Shown here piece by piece: positions 1 through 7,892 of a stretch of 64,000 nt of DNA. Under the pieces are notes generated by a model that worked only from the letters and a program-made list of their open reading frames with translations, was not told the DNA's origin and ran no database searches. How positions within the stretch are numbered: the first letter of the stretch is position 1; each line of letters opens with the position of its first letter. The DNA lies in NCBI GenBank assembly GCA_964202965.1, contig CAXNKG010000003.1:1-64000 (forward strand). Direction: 5' to 3'. Source of the stretch: CAXNKG01 sp964202965 (lineage in GTDB: Bacteria > Acidobacteriota > Vicinamibacteria > Vicinamibacterales > UBA2999). A program made the translations under genes and the position numbers.

Positions 1-72
1 GTCCGCGGCCTTCATCCCCGCATCACTGGCGCGTAGCGCCCGTTCTCGAAGATCCATGGAATATGCGCGCAT
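1..72 (-). CDS. IS630-family transposase, N-terminal fragment running off the window
   Basis: The minus strand from an ATG at 72 reads 24 open codons to the edge, beginning MRAYSMDLRERALRASDAG. This matches the characteristic start of IS630/Tc1-type transposases (Y-S-x-D-L-R-x-R, then the first helix of the helix-turn-helix). A strong ribosome binding site (GGGAGGG) sits just upstream of the ATG. The rest of the element lies outside the window, so intactness cannot be judged. The outer end of the element should fall between about 75 and 155, just beyond the stop codon of the PHP gene, but I could not fix the terminal repeat. Confidence 0.6.
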   Translation of the reverse strand, partial: MRAYSMDLRERALRASDAGMKAAD

Positions 73-155
73 CGGCCCTCCCGTGTTGTGCACGCAGAAG
101 TACCATGGCGCACCCGGGTCGTACAAGAGCTATCTGAAAAGCGCTTTAAATCTAG

Positions 156-1847
156 CTACCGCCCGTATCTGACGTCGTCGATCCAGATCCGGCCGCTGCC
201 GCCAAGCGGAGTGTTCACGGTGTCGACGACGAACAGGACCGAATCGACGGCGTCGAGGGGCGGCCGCTCGGTGCGCGTGGCGCCGGCGGCGCGCATGTCG
301 TCGAAGTAGACGGTGATCGCGCGCGGCATCTCGTCGAGAAACACCGACCGCTGCCAGCGCTCCCCCTGCTCCCCTCCCGGTATCCGCAACTGCACCGACA
401 GCCGCATCGGCCGATCGGCGTTCGCCGTAAACGTGACCCGGTCGAACTGCGACAGCGTCGGCCCGCTCGACATGACGAAGCCGGCGTAGGCGCTCTCCGC
501 CGTGCTTCCGCCGAGGGCGTAGCGCAGGGCCAGATTGGTGCCGTTGGTCGTCTTGCCGACGTCGATCGCCGCGCGCGATGCCGGGCTGGTCTCGGCTCTC
601 CAGCGATCGGCGCTTCCATCTGAATACTGGCTCTCGGACGCCGTCACGGGGCGCGGGACGGGGACCGCGGGCGGGCGCACATCCCTCCCGACGTAGATAG
701 GATTCGAGACGATCCAGGGCACCGGCGGCTGCCCGGGAGCGCCCGGCACCGACACTTCCACGCGGTACACGCCGGCTGAGAGGTCCGCCGCGTATTCCAG
801 CCGCGCGTCGCTGCCGCTGGCAATCTCCTGTCCGTCCTTCAGCAACGCAATGCGCGCAGGGGGTGCCGACGTGAGCTCCACCGCCATGGTCACAGGGCCA
901 CGGTTCGACAGCACGTCGCCGGCCGCCGCCGTGACATCCCCGCTCGCCGCATGGAACGCCAGCGTCCCGGTCGCGCCGATCGCATCGATTCTGGAATAGA
1001 CATGGCCCGCGCGAAGCGCAGCGATGACGAGCGCCGCGTCCGAGGTGGGCTCACCGGTGAGCGCCACGCCGGACAGGACATTCGAGAACGCGCGGAACAC
1101 GCGCTCGTAGGCCGGAAGATGCAAAGACGCCCCGTTGTCATACGGTTCACCGAGGCTGCGGAACCCCACGCGGGCATGCGCGTCGGATGCGGCGACGGCC
1201 ACCGCGTTCCGCGTGCGAAGCAGTTCATCCCATCGCTGCAGCACCGGGCCCGGCCGGTCGAGCAGCCCCGCCACGCTTTCGGTCGGCCGCGCAGGATACG
1301 TGAGCAGCGCGCGCACGAGGGACCAGGCGGACTCATCGCGCCACTCGCTATCCGCATTCAGCCACTCGATCCCGTCAACCGGCACGGCCCAGTCCGTCCA
1401 TTGCAGTCCGGGCTTGACGGAACCCGGATGCGCGGCGATCGCCATCCCGCCCATCCGGTGAATGTCGTCGAGGACGTCCCGCGCCTCGCCCCCCAGCGCG
1501 TACGGGGTCTTCGGGAGCCCGATCGCCGCGACGTGTCCCTCCCGCGTGCTGACCTCCACCCCGTCGATGCAGAGCACCCCGGATCGATACTGCGGCGGCA
1601 GGGGATCGCGCGCAGCGTCGCCGTGATCGGTGAAGACGACGAAATCCAGGCCTGCCCGCGCGGCGGCGGCCGCCACGTCCTCGACCGAACCGGTGCCGTC
1701 GGACCGGGTCGTATGCACATGGATCGCGCCGCGAACCGTCGCGGCGGCGTCCTCGGGTGACGCCACGGCTGCGCGGGGCGGCAGCGCGCCGTACCACAGC
1801 GTCGCCACCGCGGCAGCACAGACGACGAGGAAGGCGCGGGTCAGCAC
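156..1847 (-). CDS. Secreted PHP-domain metallophosphoesterase (CehA/McbA-like)
   Basis: This 563-aa protein starts at a GTG one base beyond the stop of the recombinase gene. Residues 1-29 form a signal peptide or membrane anchor. A PHP domain follows, with the metal-binding motifs HVHTTRSDG (H43, H45), TDHGD (D74, H75), E98 in EVS, AAHPG (H140) and SDAHA (D222, H224), so the full set of PHP ligands is present. PHP proteins of this type hydrolyse phosphate esters with bound metals; the substrate here is unknown. The C-terminal half (about 300-563) looks like beta-sandwich, carbohydrate-binding-like domains. The export signal and these domains suggest action on a polymer or ligand outside the cytoplasm, which is inference. 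Confidence 0.75.
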   Translation of the reverse strand: MLTRAFLVVCAAAVATLWYGALPPRAAVASPEDAAATVRGAIHVHTTRSDGTGSVEDVAAAAARAGLDFVVFTDHGDAARDPLPPQYRSGVLCIDGVEVSTREGHVAAIGLPKTPYALGGEARDVLDDIHRMGGMAIAAHPGSVKPGLQWTDWAVPVDGIEWLNADSEWRDESAWSLVRALLTYPARPTESVAGLLDRPGPVLQRWDELLRTRNAVAVAASDAHARVGFRSLGEPYDNGASLHLPAYERVFRAFSNVLSGVALTGEPTSDAALVIAALRAGHVYSRIDAIGATGTLAFHAASGDVTAAAGDVLSNRGPVTMAVELTSAPPARIALLKDGQEIASGSDARLEYAADLSAGVYRVEVSVPGAPGQPPVPWIVSNPIYVGRDVRPPAVPVPRPVTASESQYSDGSADRWRAETSPASRAAIDVGKTTNGTNLALRYALGGSTAESAYAGFVMSSGPTLSQFDRVTFTANADRPMRLSVQLRIPGGEQGERWQRSVFLDEMPRAITVYFDDMRAAGATRTERPPLDAVDSVLFVVDTVNTPLGGSGRIWIDDVRYGR

Positions 1848-2747
1848 CTAGGCACGCGGGTGAAACCGGTCGTAGACGGTGCGCATCCGCTGCTCGTGGA
1901 CGTGCGTGTAGATCTGCGTCGTCGAGAGATCCGCATGGCCGAGCATCATCTGGATGGCACGGAGATCCGCGCCCCGGTCCAGGAGATGCGTGGCGAATGA
2001 ATGGCGGAGCATGTGCGGGCTGATCGCGGCCTTCAGCCCCGCCGCGCGCGCATGGCTCTTGAGGATCTTCCAGAATCCGACACGGGTCAGTCCCGGACCG
2101 CCGCCGCGGGCGTTCACAAAAAGGCGCGGGCTGTTCCGCTTCCCCATCAGCTGCGCCCGTGCGTCGCGGATGTAGCGCCCCACCCACGCGGCGGCCTCGT
2201 CGCCGACGGGGATGATGCGCTGCTTGTCGCCCTTCCCCGTGCACGTCAGGTACGACGCATCGAGGTTCACGTCCGCGGGGCGCAGTCCGATCAGTTCCGA
2301 CACGCGCATGCCGGTCGCGTAGAGCAGTTCAATCAGCGCGCGGTCGCGCAGCCCGCGGGGCGTCGAGACGTCAGGCTGCTGGAGCAGGCGGTCGATATCC
2401 TCGACCGACAGGTAGCGCGGCAGCGACTTCCACGCGCGCGGCGGACGGAGGTCGTCAGCCGGGCTCGTCTTCGCGCGCCCGTCCACCACCAGAAACCGAT
2501 AGAACCCCCGGTAGCAGGCCACGGCTCTGGCGACGGATCGGGGCGATCGCCCGTCCGACATCAGGCTTCTGACGAAGGCTTCCAGGTCGGTGCGGCCGAG
2601 CGCCTCGACGCGCGCCCCCGTTCCGGCGGCGAATGCGGCCAGCATCGAGAGGTCGCGGGTATAGCTTTCCACCGAATTGGCGGCCAGCCGTCGTTCGACG
2701 GTCAGATGGGTCAGATAGGCGGTCACCGGGGCGGTTGCTCGTGCCAC
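1848..2747 (-). CDS. xerD: Tyrosine recombinase XerC/XerD
   Basis: This is a site-specific tyrosine recombinase of the Xer type, which resolves chromosome dimers at dif. In the longest frame (ATG at 2804, 318 aa) the catalytic residues are R167, K191, H264, R267, H290 and the nucleophile Y299, in the contexts TGMRVSEL, GKGDK, HMLRHSFATHLL, LGH and YTHV. An N-terminal SAM-like core-binding domain precedes them. The 2804 start would overlap the divergent murQ start by 16 bp, so I prefer the in-frame GTG at 2747 (about 299 aa, the usual Xer length). XerC and XerD cannot be separated by eye. It is followed directly by the PHP gene, probably in one transcript. Confidence 0.85.
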   Translation of the reverse strand: MARATAPVTAYLTHLTVERRLAANSVESYTRDLSMLAAFAAGTGARVEALGRTDLEAFVRSLMSDGRSPRSVARAVACYRGFYRFLVVDGRAKTSPADDLRPPRAWKSLPRYLSVEDIDRLLQQPDVSTPRGLRDRALIELLYATGMRVSELIGLRPADVNLDASYLTCTGKGDKQRIIPVGDEAAAWVGRYIRDARAQLMGKRNSPRLFVNARGGGPGLTRVGFWKILKSHARAAGLKAAISPHMLRHSFATHLLDRGADLRAIQMMLGHADLSTTQIYTHVHEQRMRTVYDRFHPRA

Positions 2748-2788
2748 GCGTCTTGGGGGCTGAATCGGTAGAATTGTACGAGAACCTG

Positions 2789-3760
2789 ATGGTGACACGT
2801 TCAAAATGGCAGTCCCTTCCGACCGAAGCGATTAATTCGTCCAGCCTCGGCATCGACAAGCTCTCTCCCGGCGACATCGTGGACCTCATGGTCAATGAGG
2901 ACAAGAAGATGATCGCCGCCGTCCAGCGGGAGCGCGAGCGCATCGCGGTGGGCATCGAGATGATTGCCTCCGCGCTGCGCAAGGACGGCCGAATCGTCTT
3001 TGTCGGGGCGGGCACCAGCGGTCGGCTCGGGGTGCTCGAATCCGCCGAGATGCCGCCGACGTTCAGCACCGATCCGACGCTCGTCCAGGCCATCATGGCC
3101 GGCGGTCAGGGCGCGACGTTCGCCGCCAAGGAAGGCGTCGAGGACAACTACGAAGAGGGCGCGCGTGCGATCAACCGCTTCCGCCCCACCAAAAAGGACA
3201 TCGTCGTCGGCGTGTCGGCGAGCGGCATGACGCAGTTCGTGCGCGGCGCGCTGACGCGCGCGCGACGGGCCGGCGCGCGCATCATTTTCGTGACCTGCGA
3301 CCCGGCGACAGAGCTTCAGACGTTTGTCGACCTGACCGTCTCCCCCGCCGTCGGCGCGGAAGTCATTGCCGGATCGACCCGGTTGAAGGCCGGCACCGCC
3401 ACGAAGCTCGTGCTCAACATGCTGACGACCGGCGCGATGGTGCTCGTGGGCAAGACGTACGGCAATCTGATGGTCGACGTGCACGTGGGCTCCGAGAAAC
3501 TGAAAGACCGCGCGCGCCGCATCGTCAATATCGTGACCGGTCTCGAGTACGACGACGCGGACACGTTGCTCAAGAAAGCCAAGTGGAACGTCAAGGCGGC
3601 GATTGTGATGCAGAAGACCGGCGATCCGTATCCGAAGGCGCTGATCCGCCTGCGGAAGGCTCACGACTCGATGCGTGAGGCGATTGGAGAGGATATCGAG
3701 CCGCGGCTCCGCGGGATGCTGCAGGGACACGCCGAGGCGGCATCCACCAAGAGTTCATAG
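2789..3760 (+). CDS. murQ: N-acetylmuramic acid 6-phosphate etherase MurQ
   Basis: MurQ cleaves the lactyl ether of MurNAc-6-phosphate to give GlcNAc-6-phosphate and D-lactate in peptidoglycan recycling. The 323-aa frame from the ATG at 2789 has the SIS fold and the family signature GAGTSGRLGVLESAEMPPTF, including the catalytic Glu in ESAEMPPTF, and a second conserved acid in GVEDN. It also has the SASGMTQFVRGAL sugar-phosphate loop and a typical C-terminal helical segment. The open frame extends upstream to 2633, but that part is antisense to the recombinase and does not match the family. It is followed after 20 bp by a serine hydrolase gene, a common cell-wall-recycling pairing. Confidence 0.93.
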   Translation: MVTRSKWQSLPTEAINSSSLGIDKLSPGDIVDLMVNEDKKMIAAVQRERERIAVGIEMIASALRKDGRIVFVGAGTSGRLGVLESAEMPPTFSTDPTLVQAIMAGGQGATFAAKEGVEDNYEEGARAINRFRPTKKDIVVGVSASGMTQFVRGALTRARRAGARIIFVTCDPATELQTFVDLTVSPAVGAEVIAGSTRLKAGTATKLVLNMLTTGAMVLVGKTYGNLMVDVHVGSEKLKDRARRIVNIVTGLEYDDADTLLKKAKWNVKAAIVMQKTGDPYPKALIRLRKAHDSMREAIGEDIEPRLRGMLQGHAEAASTKSS

Positions 3761-3780
3761 CCGGCTCGAGCATCACTCTC

Positions 3781-4815
3781 GTGATACGGGCGCGCGACGT
3801 CATTGCACACGCTGTTCAGGCGGGAGCGTTTCCGGCCGCCGTGATTGAGGTCGGCGATGCGACGCGGGTGCTCTGGAGCGAAGCGTTCGGGCGGCTCGCG
3901 TTCGATCCCGACTCGCCGTCGACCCAACTCGACACGGTCTTCGACCTCGCCTCGCTGACCAAGGTCCTGTCGACCACGCCGATGCTCATGCAGGAGATCG
4001 AGCGTGGCGCGATTGCACTCGACGAGTCCGTCTCGCACTACATCCCGGCATGGAACGGGTCCGGCCGGACCAGCGTTACGATTCGGGACCTGCTGGCGCA
4101 TTGCAGCGGCCTGCCGGCCCATCGCCATTTGTACCTGACAATGAGCGGCCGCGAGGCGATCGAGCGTGCGATCTGTGCGACGCCGCTCGAGTACGAGCCG
4201 CGAACGCGCTCGATCTATAGCGATCTGGGTTTCATGCTCCTCGGGTTTCTGCTGGGCGATCGCGTTCCGCTCCCTGAACGGTTCGTCGCCCTGCGCGCGC
4301 AGATGGGCATCGTCGAGGACCTGCAGTTTCATCCACCCGCACTCTGGCGCACGCGCATCACCCCCACCGAGGAGCCCTTCCGCAGGCGTGTGCTGATCGG
4401 TGAGGTCTCCGACGAGAACGCGGCGGCCATCGACGGCGCTGCCGGGCACGCGGGACTCTTCGGCACGGCCGCGGCGGTCGGCCAGCATGCGCGTCATCTT
4501 CTCCAGGTGCTCGCCGGTAAGGTCGGCGCGTTTCAGCGTGGGACGCTCGAGGAATTCATCACAAAGCGCGAAGACATCCCGGGCAGTTCCCGCGCGCTCG
4601 GGTGGGACACGATGCTGCCGACGTCATCGTGCGGGACACGCATGTCGGCGCGCGCGTTCGGCCACACTGGGTTTACCGGGACGTCGATCTGGATCGACCC
4701 GGATCGAGGCATCTACATCGCGCTGCTGACGAACCGGGTGCACCCCACGCGTACGACTGACGCGATTCGGCACGTGCGCCCCGCCGTCCACGATGCGGTG
4801 ATGAGCGAGATTTAG
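3781..4815 (+). CDS. Serine hydrolase of the beta-lactamase / class C PBP family
   Basis: This 344-aa protein starts at a GTG 20 bp after murQ and has the penicillin-recognising serine hydrolase signature: SLTK at residues 58-61 (nucleophile S58, general base K61), YSD at 147-149 in the place of the usual YxN, and a late HTGFTG in the place of KTG. Members are DD-peptidases, esterases or beta-lactamase-like enzymes. There is no obvious signal peptide, so a cytoplasmic or atypically exported enzyme working on muropeptides next to MurQ is plausible, but this is inferred only from position. The last 4 bp overlap the 3' end of the convergent pseudopilin gene. Confidence 0.75.
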   Translation: MIRARDVIAHAVQAGAFPAAVIEVGDATRVLWSEAFGRLAFDPDSPSTQLDTVFDLASLTKVLSTTPMLMQEIERGAIALDESVSHYIPAWNGSGRTSVTIRDLLAHCSGLPAHRHLYLTMSGREAIERAICATPLEYEPRTRSIYSDLGFMLLGFLLGDRVPLPERFVALRAQMGIVEDLQFHPPALWRTRITPTEEPFRRRVLIGEVSDENAAAIDGAAGHAGLFGTAAAVGQHARHLLQVLAGKVGAFQRGTLEEFITKREDIPGSSRALGWDTMLPTSSCGTRMSARAFGHTGFTGTSIWIDPDRGIYIALLTNRVHPTRTTDAIRHVRPAVHDAVMSEI

Positions 4816-5690
4816 AGACGGCCGCGGCCTGGCTGGCCTGGCTGTCCAGGGCCGGGAAAGCCCGGCTGGCCGAATCCGCCTCGCCCCGGGGGCGGCGTCG
4901 TCTGGCGGCCAGGCGCTGTCCCACCCGGGGTCAGGCCGCGTCCGGGAAACGCGCGGCCCGGCTGCTGGCCTCGCCCGGGAAGTCCGCGGCCCGGCGGTTG
5001 GCCGCGTCCGGGGCCTCCGTCACGGCCTCCCCGTCCGCCAGCGCCCGGCTGCTGGGTGCCTGCGGGGCCTCCGGCCTGCTGTGTCGCGGCAGTGCTCACG
5101 AACAGCCACTCGCTGTACCGTCCGCGCCCGTTGTACTGTCGTAGTGATTCAGAGGTACTACGGCTGACGACGCCAATGATCGGCCCCGCGCCCTGTGCGC
5201 CGCCGGCCGGCGTTGTCCCGAAGGGCGATTGACCCGCGCGGCCCGCCTGTGGCGGAGCCGCGGGTCCTCGCCCCTGCGGAACCGGCGCCGCGCCACGACC
5301 GGCCACGGGCGGCTGGCCGCGGCCCGCGGTTCCCGGCAAGCCCGCGCGGCCACCCGGCGGCGTGGGCGCGCCAATCGCGCCGGACGCGATCTGCCCGAGA
5401 TAGACGGGCTGAAAATCCTCGTTGGTAATCGGGTCCTTATAGAGCTTGCGGATGAATCGGCCGTCGCGCAGCGCGTTCATCGACGTGGGGAATCCGCCCG
5501 TCTGGCGTGAGAACAACCCGATGGCCTGGATGTACTGCTCACCGCGGAACACGAGCTCGGCTTCGCGCTCCCGGCGCACCCACGTCTGCCACACGGGCAT
5601 CACCATGCCCAGGATGATCCCCATGACGCTGAGGCCGACGAGCAGCGCGGCCATCGCATAGCCTGTGTCGCCGCGCCGTCGCCGTCGCAT
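4812..5690 (-). CDS. Pseudopilin-like protein with Gly/Pro/Arg-rich insertions (last gene of the pilus/secretion operon)
   Basis: This 292-aa protein begins with a basic leader (MRRRRRGDTG), a prepilin-like cleavage site before Y11 and a hydrophobic helix (YAMAALLVGLSVMGIILGMVMP). Residues 38-103 match a GspG-type globular region (REREAELVFRGEQY, KDPITNEDF). Two low-complexity segments rich in Gly, Pro, Arg and Gln occupy residues 104-170 and 203-292, and a short ordered stretch (171-200, IIGVVSRSTSES to RYSEWLFVS) lies between them. The mature helix lacks the Glu at position 5 (Ala instead), as in capping minor pseudopilins such as GspK. The start overlaps the stop of the upstream gene by one base. 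Confidence 0.7.
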   Translation of the reverse strand: MRRRRRGDTGYAMAALLVGLSVMGIILGMVMPVWQTWVRREREAELVFRGEQYIQAIGLFSRQTGGFPTSMNALRDGRFIRKLYKDPITNEDFQPVYLGQIASGAIGAPTPPGGRAGLPGTAGRGQPPVAGRGAAPVPQGRGPAAPPQAGRAGQSPFGTTPAGGAQGAGPIIGVVSRSTSESLRQYNGRGRYSEWLFVSTAATQQAGGPAGTQQPGAGGRGGRDGGPGRGQPPGRGLPGRGQQPGRAFPGRGLTPGGTAPGRQTTPPPGRGGFGQPGFPGPGQPGQPGRGRL

Positions 5691-7000
5691 CAGGGGAACT
5701 TCCCGACGAGAATCTCCGTACGCCCGGTGGCTGTCCTGCCGTCAGCGGTGCGCACCGTCACGGTGACCGTCATCGCCTGCTCGGTGGTTCGTATCGAATA
5801 CACGTGCGCGGTCGTACTTCCGGACGTGCTCGTCGAGCTGCTGTCGCCGAAATCCCAGGTGTAGGTCTGGATCGCGGCGTTGCCGGTTCCGCCGTCGCCG
5901 CCGCCCGTGGCCGTCGCCGTGAACTCCCAGCGCTGGCCGCCTGCTACCGCGGTCCCACCCGACGCCGACAGAGTGACGTTGATCGGCGTGATGACGATGA
6001 TCGGCTTCGGCGTGACGATCACCGTCGTTGCCGCCGACTGCGACTCACTGTTGATGTCAGTGGCCTGCACGGTCGCCGTGTAGGCCACCGCATTCGTCCC
6101 GGACGGCCCGGAGTAGGTATGGGTCACCGTCGCGGTGCCGCCAGCCAGGTTCCCGAGCGCCTGCGACGACCCGTCGCCGAAGTCGAGCGTCGCCGTTCGC
6201 AGGGTGCTGCTGCCCGTGGGCCTCGTGATCGTGAACAGCACGGTCGCCGTATTGTTCGACGCGCTGGCCTGCACGGCCGCGCAGTTCCCGGTACCCGCCG
6301 CCGGCACGCAGGAGAGCGAGACGATTGGGCCCGCTCGCAGCGTAATCGTGACGTTGCTGCTGGTCTTGGTGCCCGAGGTCGCGCTCGCGACGGTCTGCTG
6401 ATTCGTGGTGAGGTTGGCGCGGGCCTCTCCCCCCGCACCGGTGGTCCCCGTACTGGAGCTCAGGGTGCCCTGATCCGCGTTGAACGTGACCAGCACGCCT
6501 GGAAGCGGCTGCCCGTTCTCGCCGACGACAGTAGCGATAAGTTCGACCACGCCTCCGGTCGGGCCGACACTGCCGGGGTTGGCTCGGAGCGTGACGGTGT
6601 TGATGGCCGCTGCACCGACGGTGATCTCCACCACGTTGGTGTTCCCCGTCCCACCCGATGCCGCGCCCGAGGCGGCCGTGATACGCGCGACGCCGGAGGA
6701 ATTGTTCGCGAAGAAGCGCGTGGCGGCGAGGCCGTTCCGGGTCTGCACCTCAACGGGATCGATCCGTCCCAGGTTCGTGGTGAACCTGACCGTCGTCCCG
6801 TTCTGAACGGGCGTGCCGGCCTGCTCGACGACGACGGCAGAGATGTCCGTCTCGCCGCTGGAGGACAGCAGCGTCGTGGCCGCAGTGACGGTGATCGTGG
6901 ACTGCGTCGGCGCCAGCAACTGCGCCTTGTCGCAGCCGGCGGACGCGAATGCCGCGCCCGCGACCGTGGCAAGTACGAATACGTTCTTCAACATCCTCAT
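5690..7000 (-). CDS. Lipoprotein with bacterial Ig-like (Big) and PKD domains
   Basis: The start is the ATG at 7000 (MRMLKNVF), in a TAATG overlap with the preceding pseudopilin stop; a TTG six bases further up is also in frame. A lipobox (FASAGC) predicts an acylated Cys at about residue 22. Repeated Ig-like modules follow (QSTITVTAATTLLSSSGETDISAVVV; VGPTGGVVELIATVVGENGQPLPGVLVTFNADQGTL), then PKD-like modules (TLDFGDGSSQALGNLAGGTATVTHTY; YTWDFGDSSSTSTSGSTTAHVY). Such domains usually mediate extracellular assembly or adhesion. Its place between pseudopilin genes in a coupled operon suggests an envelope-anchored accessory of the pilus or secretion machine. That role is inferred. Confidence 0.75.
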   Translation of the reverse strand: MRMLKNVFVLATVAGAAFASAGCDKAQLLAPTQSTITVTAATTLLSSSGETDISAVVVEQAGTPVQNGTTVRFTTNLGRIDPVEVQTRNGLAATRFFANNSSGVARITAASGAASGGTGNTNVVEITVGAAAINTVTLRANPGSVGPTGGVVELIATVVGENGQPLPGVLVTFNADQGTLSSSTGTTGAGGEARANLTTNQQTVASATSGTKTSSNVTITLRAGPIVSLSCVPAAGTGNCAAVQASASNNTATVLFTITRPTGSSTLRTATLDFGDGSSQALGNLAGGTATVTHTYSGPSGTNAVAYTATVQATDINSESQSAATTVIVTPKPIIVITPINVTLSASGGTAVAGGQRWEFTATATGGGDGGTGNAAIQTYTWDFGDSSSTSTSGSTTAHVYSIRTTEQAMTVTVTVRTADGRTATGRTEILVGKFP

Positions 7001-7431
7001 TACCAATCCGAGTATTGCGTTCCGTCGAGGGCCTGACGTTCCGAGCCGCTCTTGACGTCATAGACGCCGGGCTGTGCCGACGGGTTCGCCGCGTCGAGCT
7101 CAGATAGCACCGTCTGCCATGTGGTGGCCGACGTCGTGAGCGGGTCCACCGGAATCGCCCGGAGGTACTTCTCCGTGACGAGCGCATCGAGCGCAGCCGG
7201 GTACGCGTTCTTGTCCGCGTAGTACTGGTCGATCGCGTCGCGCATCCGGAACAGGTCTTCCTTCAGCACCGCTTCCCGCGCGCGCGTCTGGCTGTTGGCG
7301 TGCACGGCCAGGCCGATGCCGGCGAGAATCACGATCAGCGACATCACGACCAGCAATTCGATGAGCGTGAAGCCGCCGGAGCGCGTGCGACCGTGCGGCG
7401 GTACGAGGGTGCGAAGGTGCGTCCGCATCAC
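7000..7431 (-). CDS. GspG/PilE-type pseudopilin
   Basis: This 143-aa protein has a canonical class III prepilin signal GGFTLIELLVVMSLIVILAGIGLAV: cleavage after the second Gly, N-methylated Phe, and Glu at +5. The mature part has the GspG pattern of a long N-terminal helix (SQTRAREAVLKEDLFRMRDAIDQYYADKNAYPAALDALV) and the segment YLRAIPVDPLT. It would be processed by a prepilin peptidase, which is not in this window, and assembled into a periplasmic pseudopilus or pilus. It starts in a 4-bp overlap with the upstream pseudopilin and ends in a TAATG overlap with the Ig/PKD lipoprotein. Confidence 0.85.
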   Translation of the reverse strand: MMRTHLRTLVPPHGRTRSGGFTLIELLVVMSLIVILAGIGLAVHANSQTRAREAVLKEDLFRMRDAIDQYYADKNAYPAALDALVTEKYLRAIPVDPLTTSATTWQTVLSELDAANPSAQPGVYDVKSGSERQALDGTQYSDW

Positions 7432-7892
7432 CAGTCCCGGTAGTTCGATCCGTCAAGCGAGGTGCCAGAGAACGTCGTGTAGACGTCGTAGACGTTCTGC
7501 CGGCCCCAGCTCGTCGACGTCGGCGAGTCCTGATACGACCGTAGGCCCCACTCCGCCGACGAGGTCATCGGATCGCGCGGAATCCGCCGCAGGAACCGGA
7601 GTTTGGTGCCCGACACGTCGTTCGCCGCCGAGATGCCTTCCACGAGCATCTCGAGGTCCGACGGGTATCCCTGATTCTCCGGCTCGAGCTCGGTTGTCGG
7701 AATGCGGCCCTGGTCGACGGCGTTCCGGAACTGATCGATCGCGGTCCGCAACTCGCGCAGCGACCGGCGCAGTTCCGCCTCCCGCTGCCGCTGCGAAGCA
7801 ACCTGGGCGAGCGGCATCACCGCCGACGCCAGGATCAGCAGGACCGTCGTGACGACAATCAGCTCCACGAACGTGTAGCCGCGCTGATTCAT
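7428..7892 (-). CDS. GspG-type pseudopilin
   Basis: This 154-aa protein begins MNQRGYTFVELIVVTTVLLILASAV, a class III signal with a four-residue leader, a Tyr at +1 and Glu at +5. A long amphipathic helix (QRQREAELRRSLRELRTAIDQFRNAV) and a GspG-like C-terminal region (LRFLRRIPRDPMTSSAEWGLRSYQD, NVYDVYTT) follow. It resembles its neighbour downstream and both end in a similar Tyr-x-Asp-Trp tail, so the pair probably arose by duplication. It overlaps the secretin gene by 4 bp upstream and the next pseudopilin by 4 bp downstream. Confidence 0.85.
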   Translation of the reverse strand: MNQRGYTFVELIVVTTVLLILASAVMPLAQVASQRQREAELRRSLRELRTAIDQFRNAVDQGRIPTTELEPENQGYPSDLEMLVEGISAANDVSGTKLRFLRRIPRDPMTSSAEWGLRSYQDSPTSTSWGRQNVYDVYTTFSGTSLDGSNYRDW

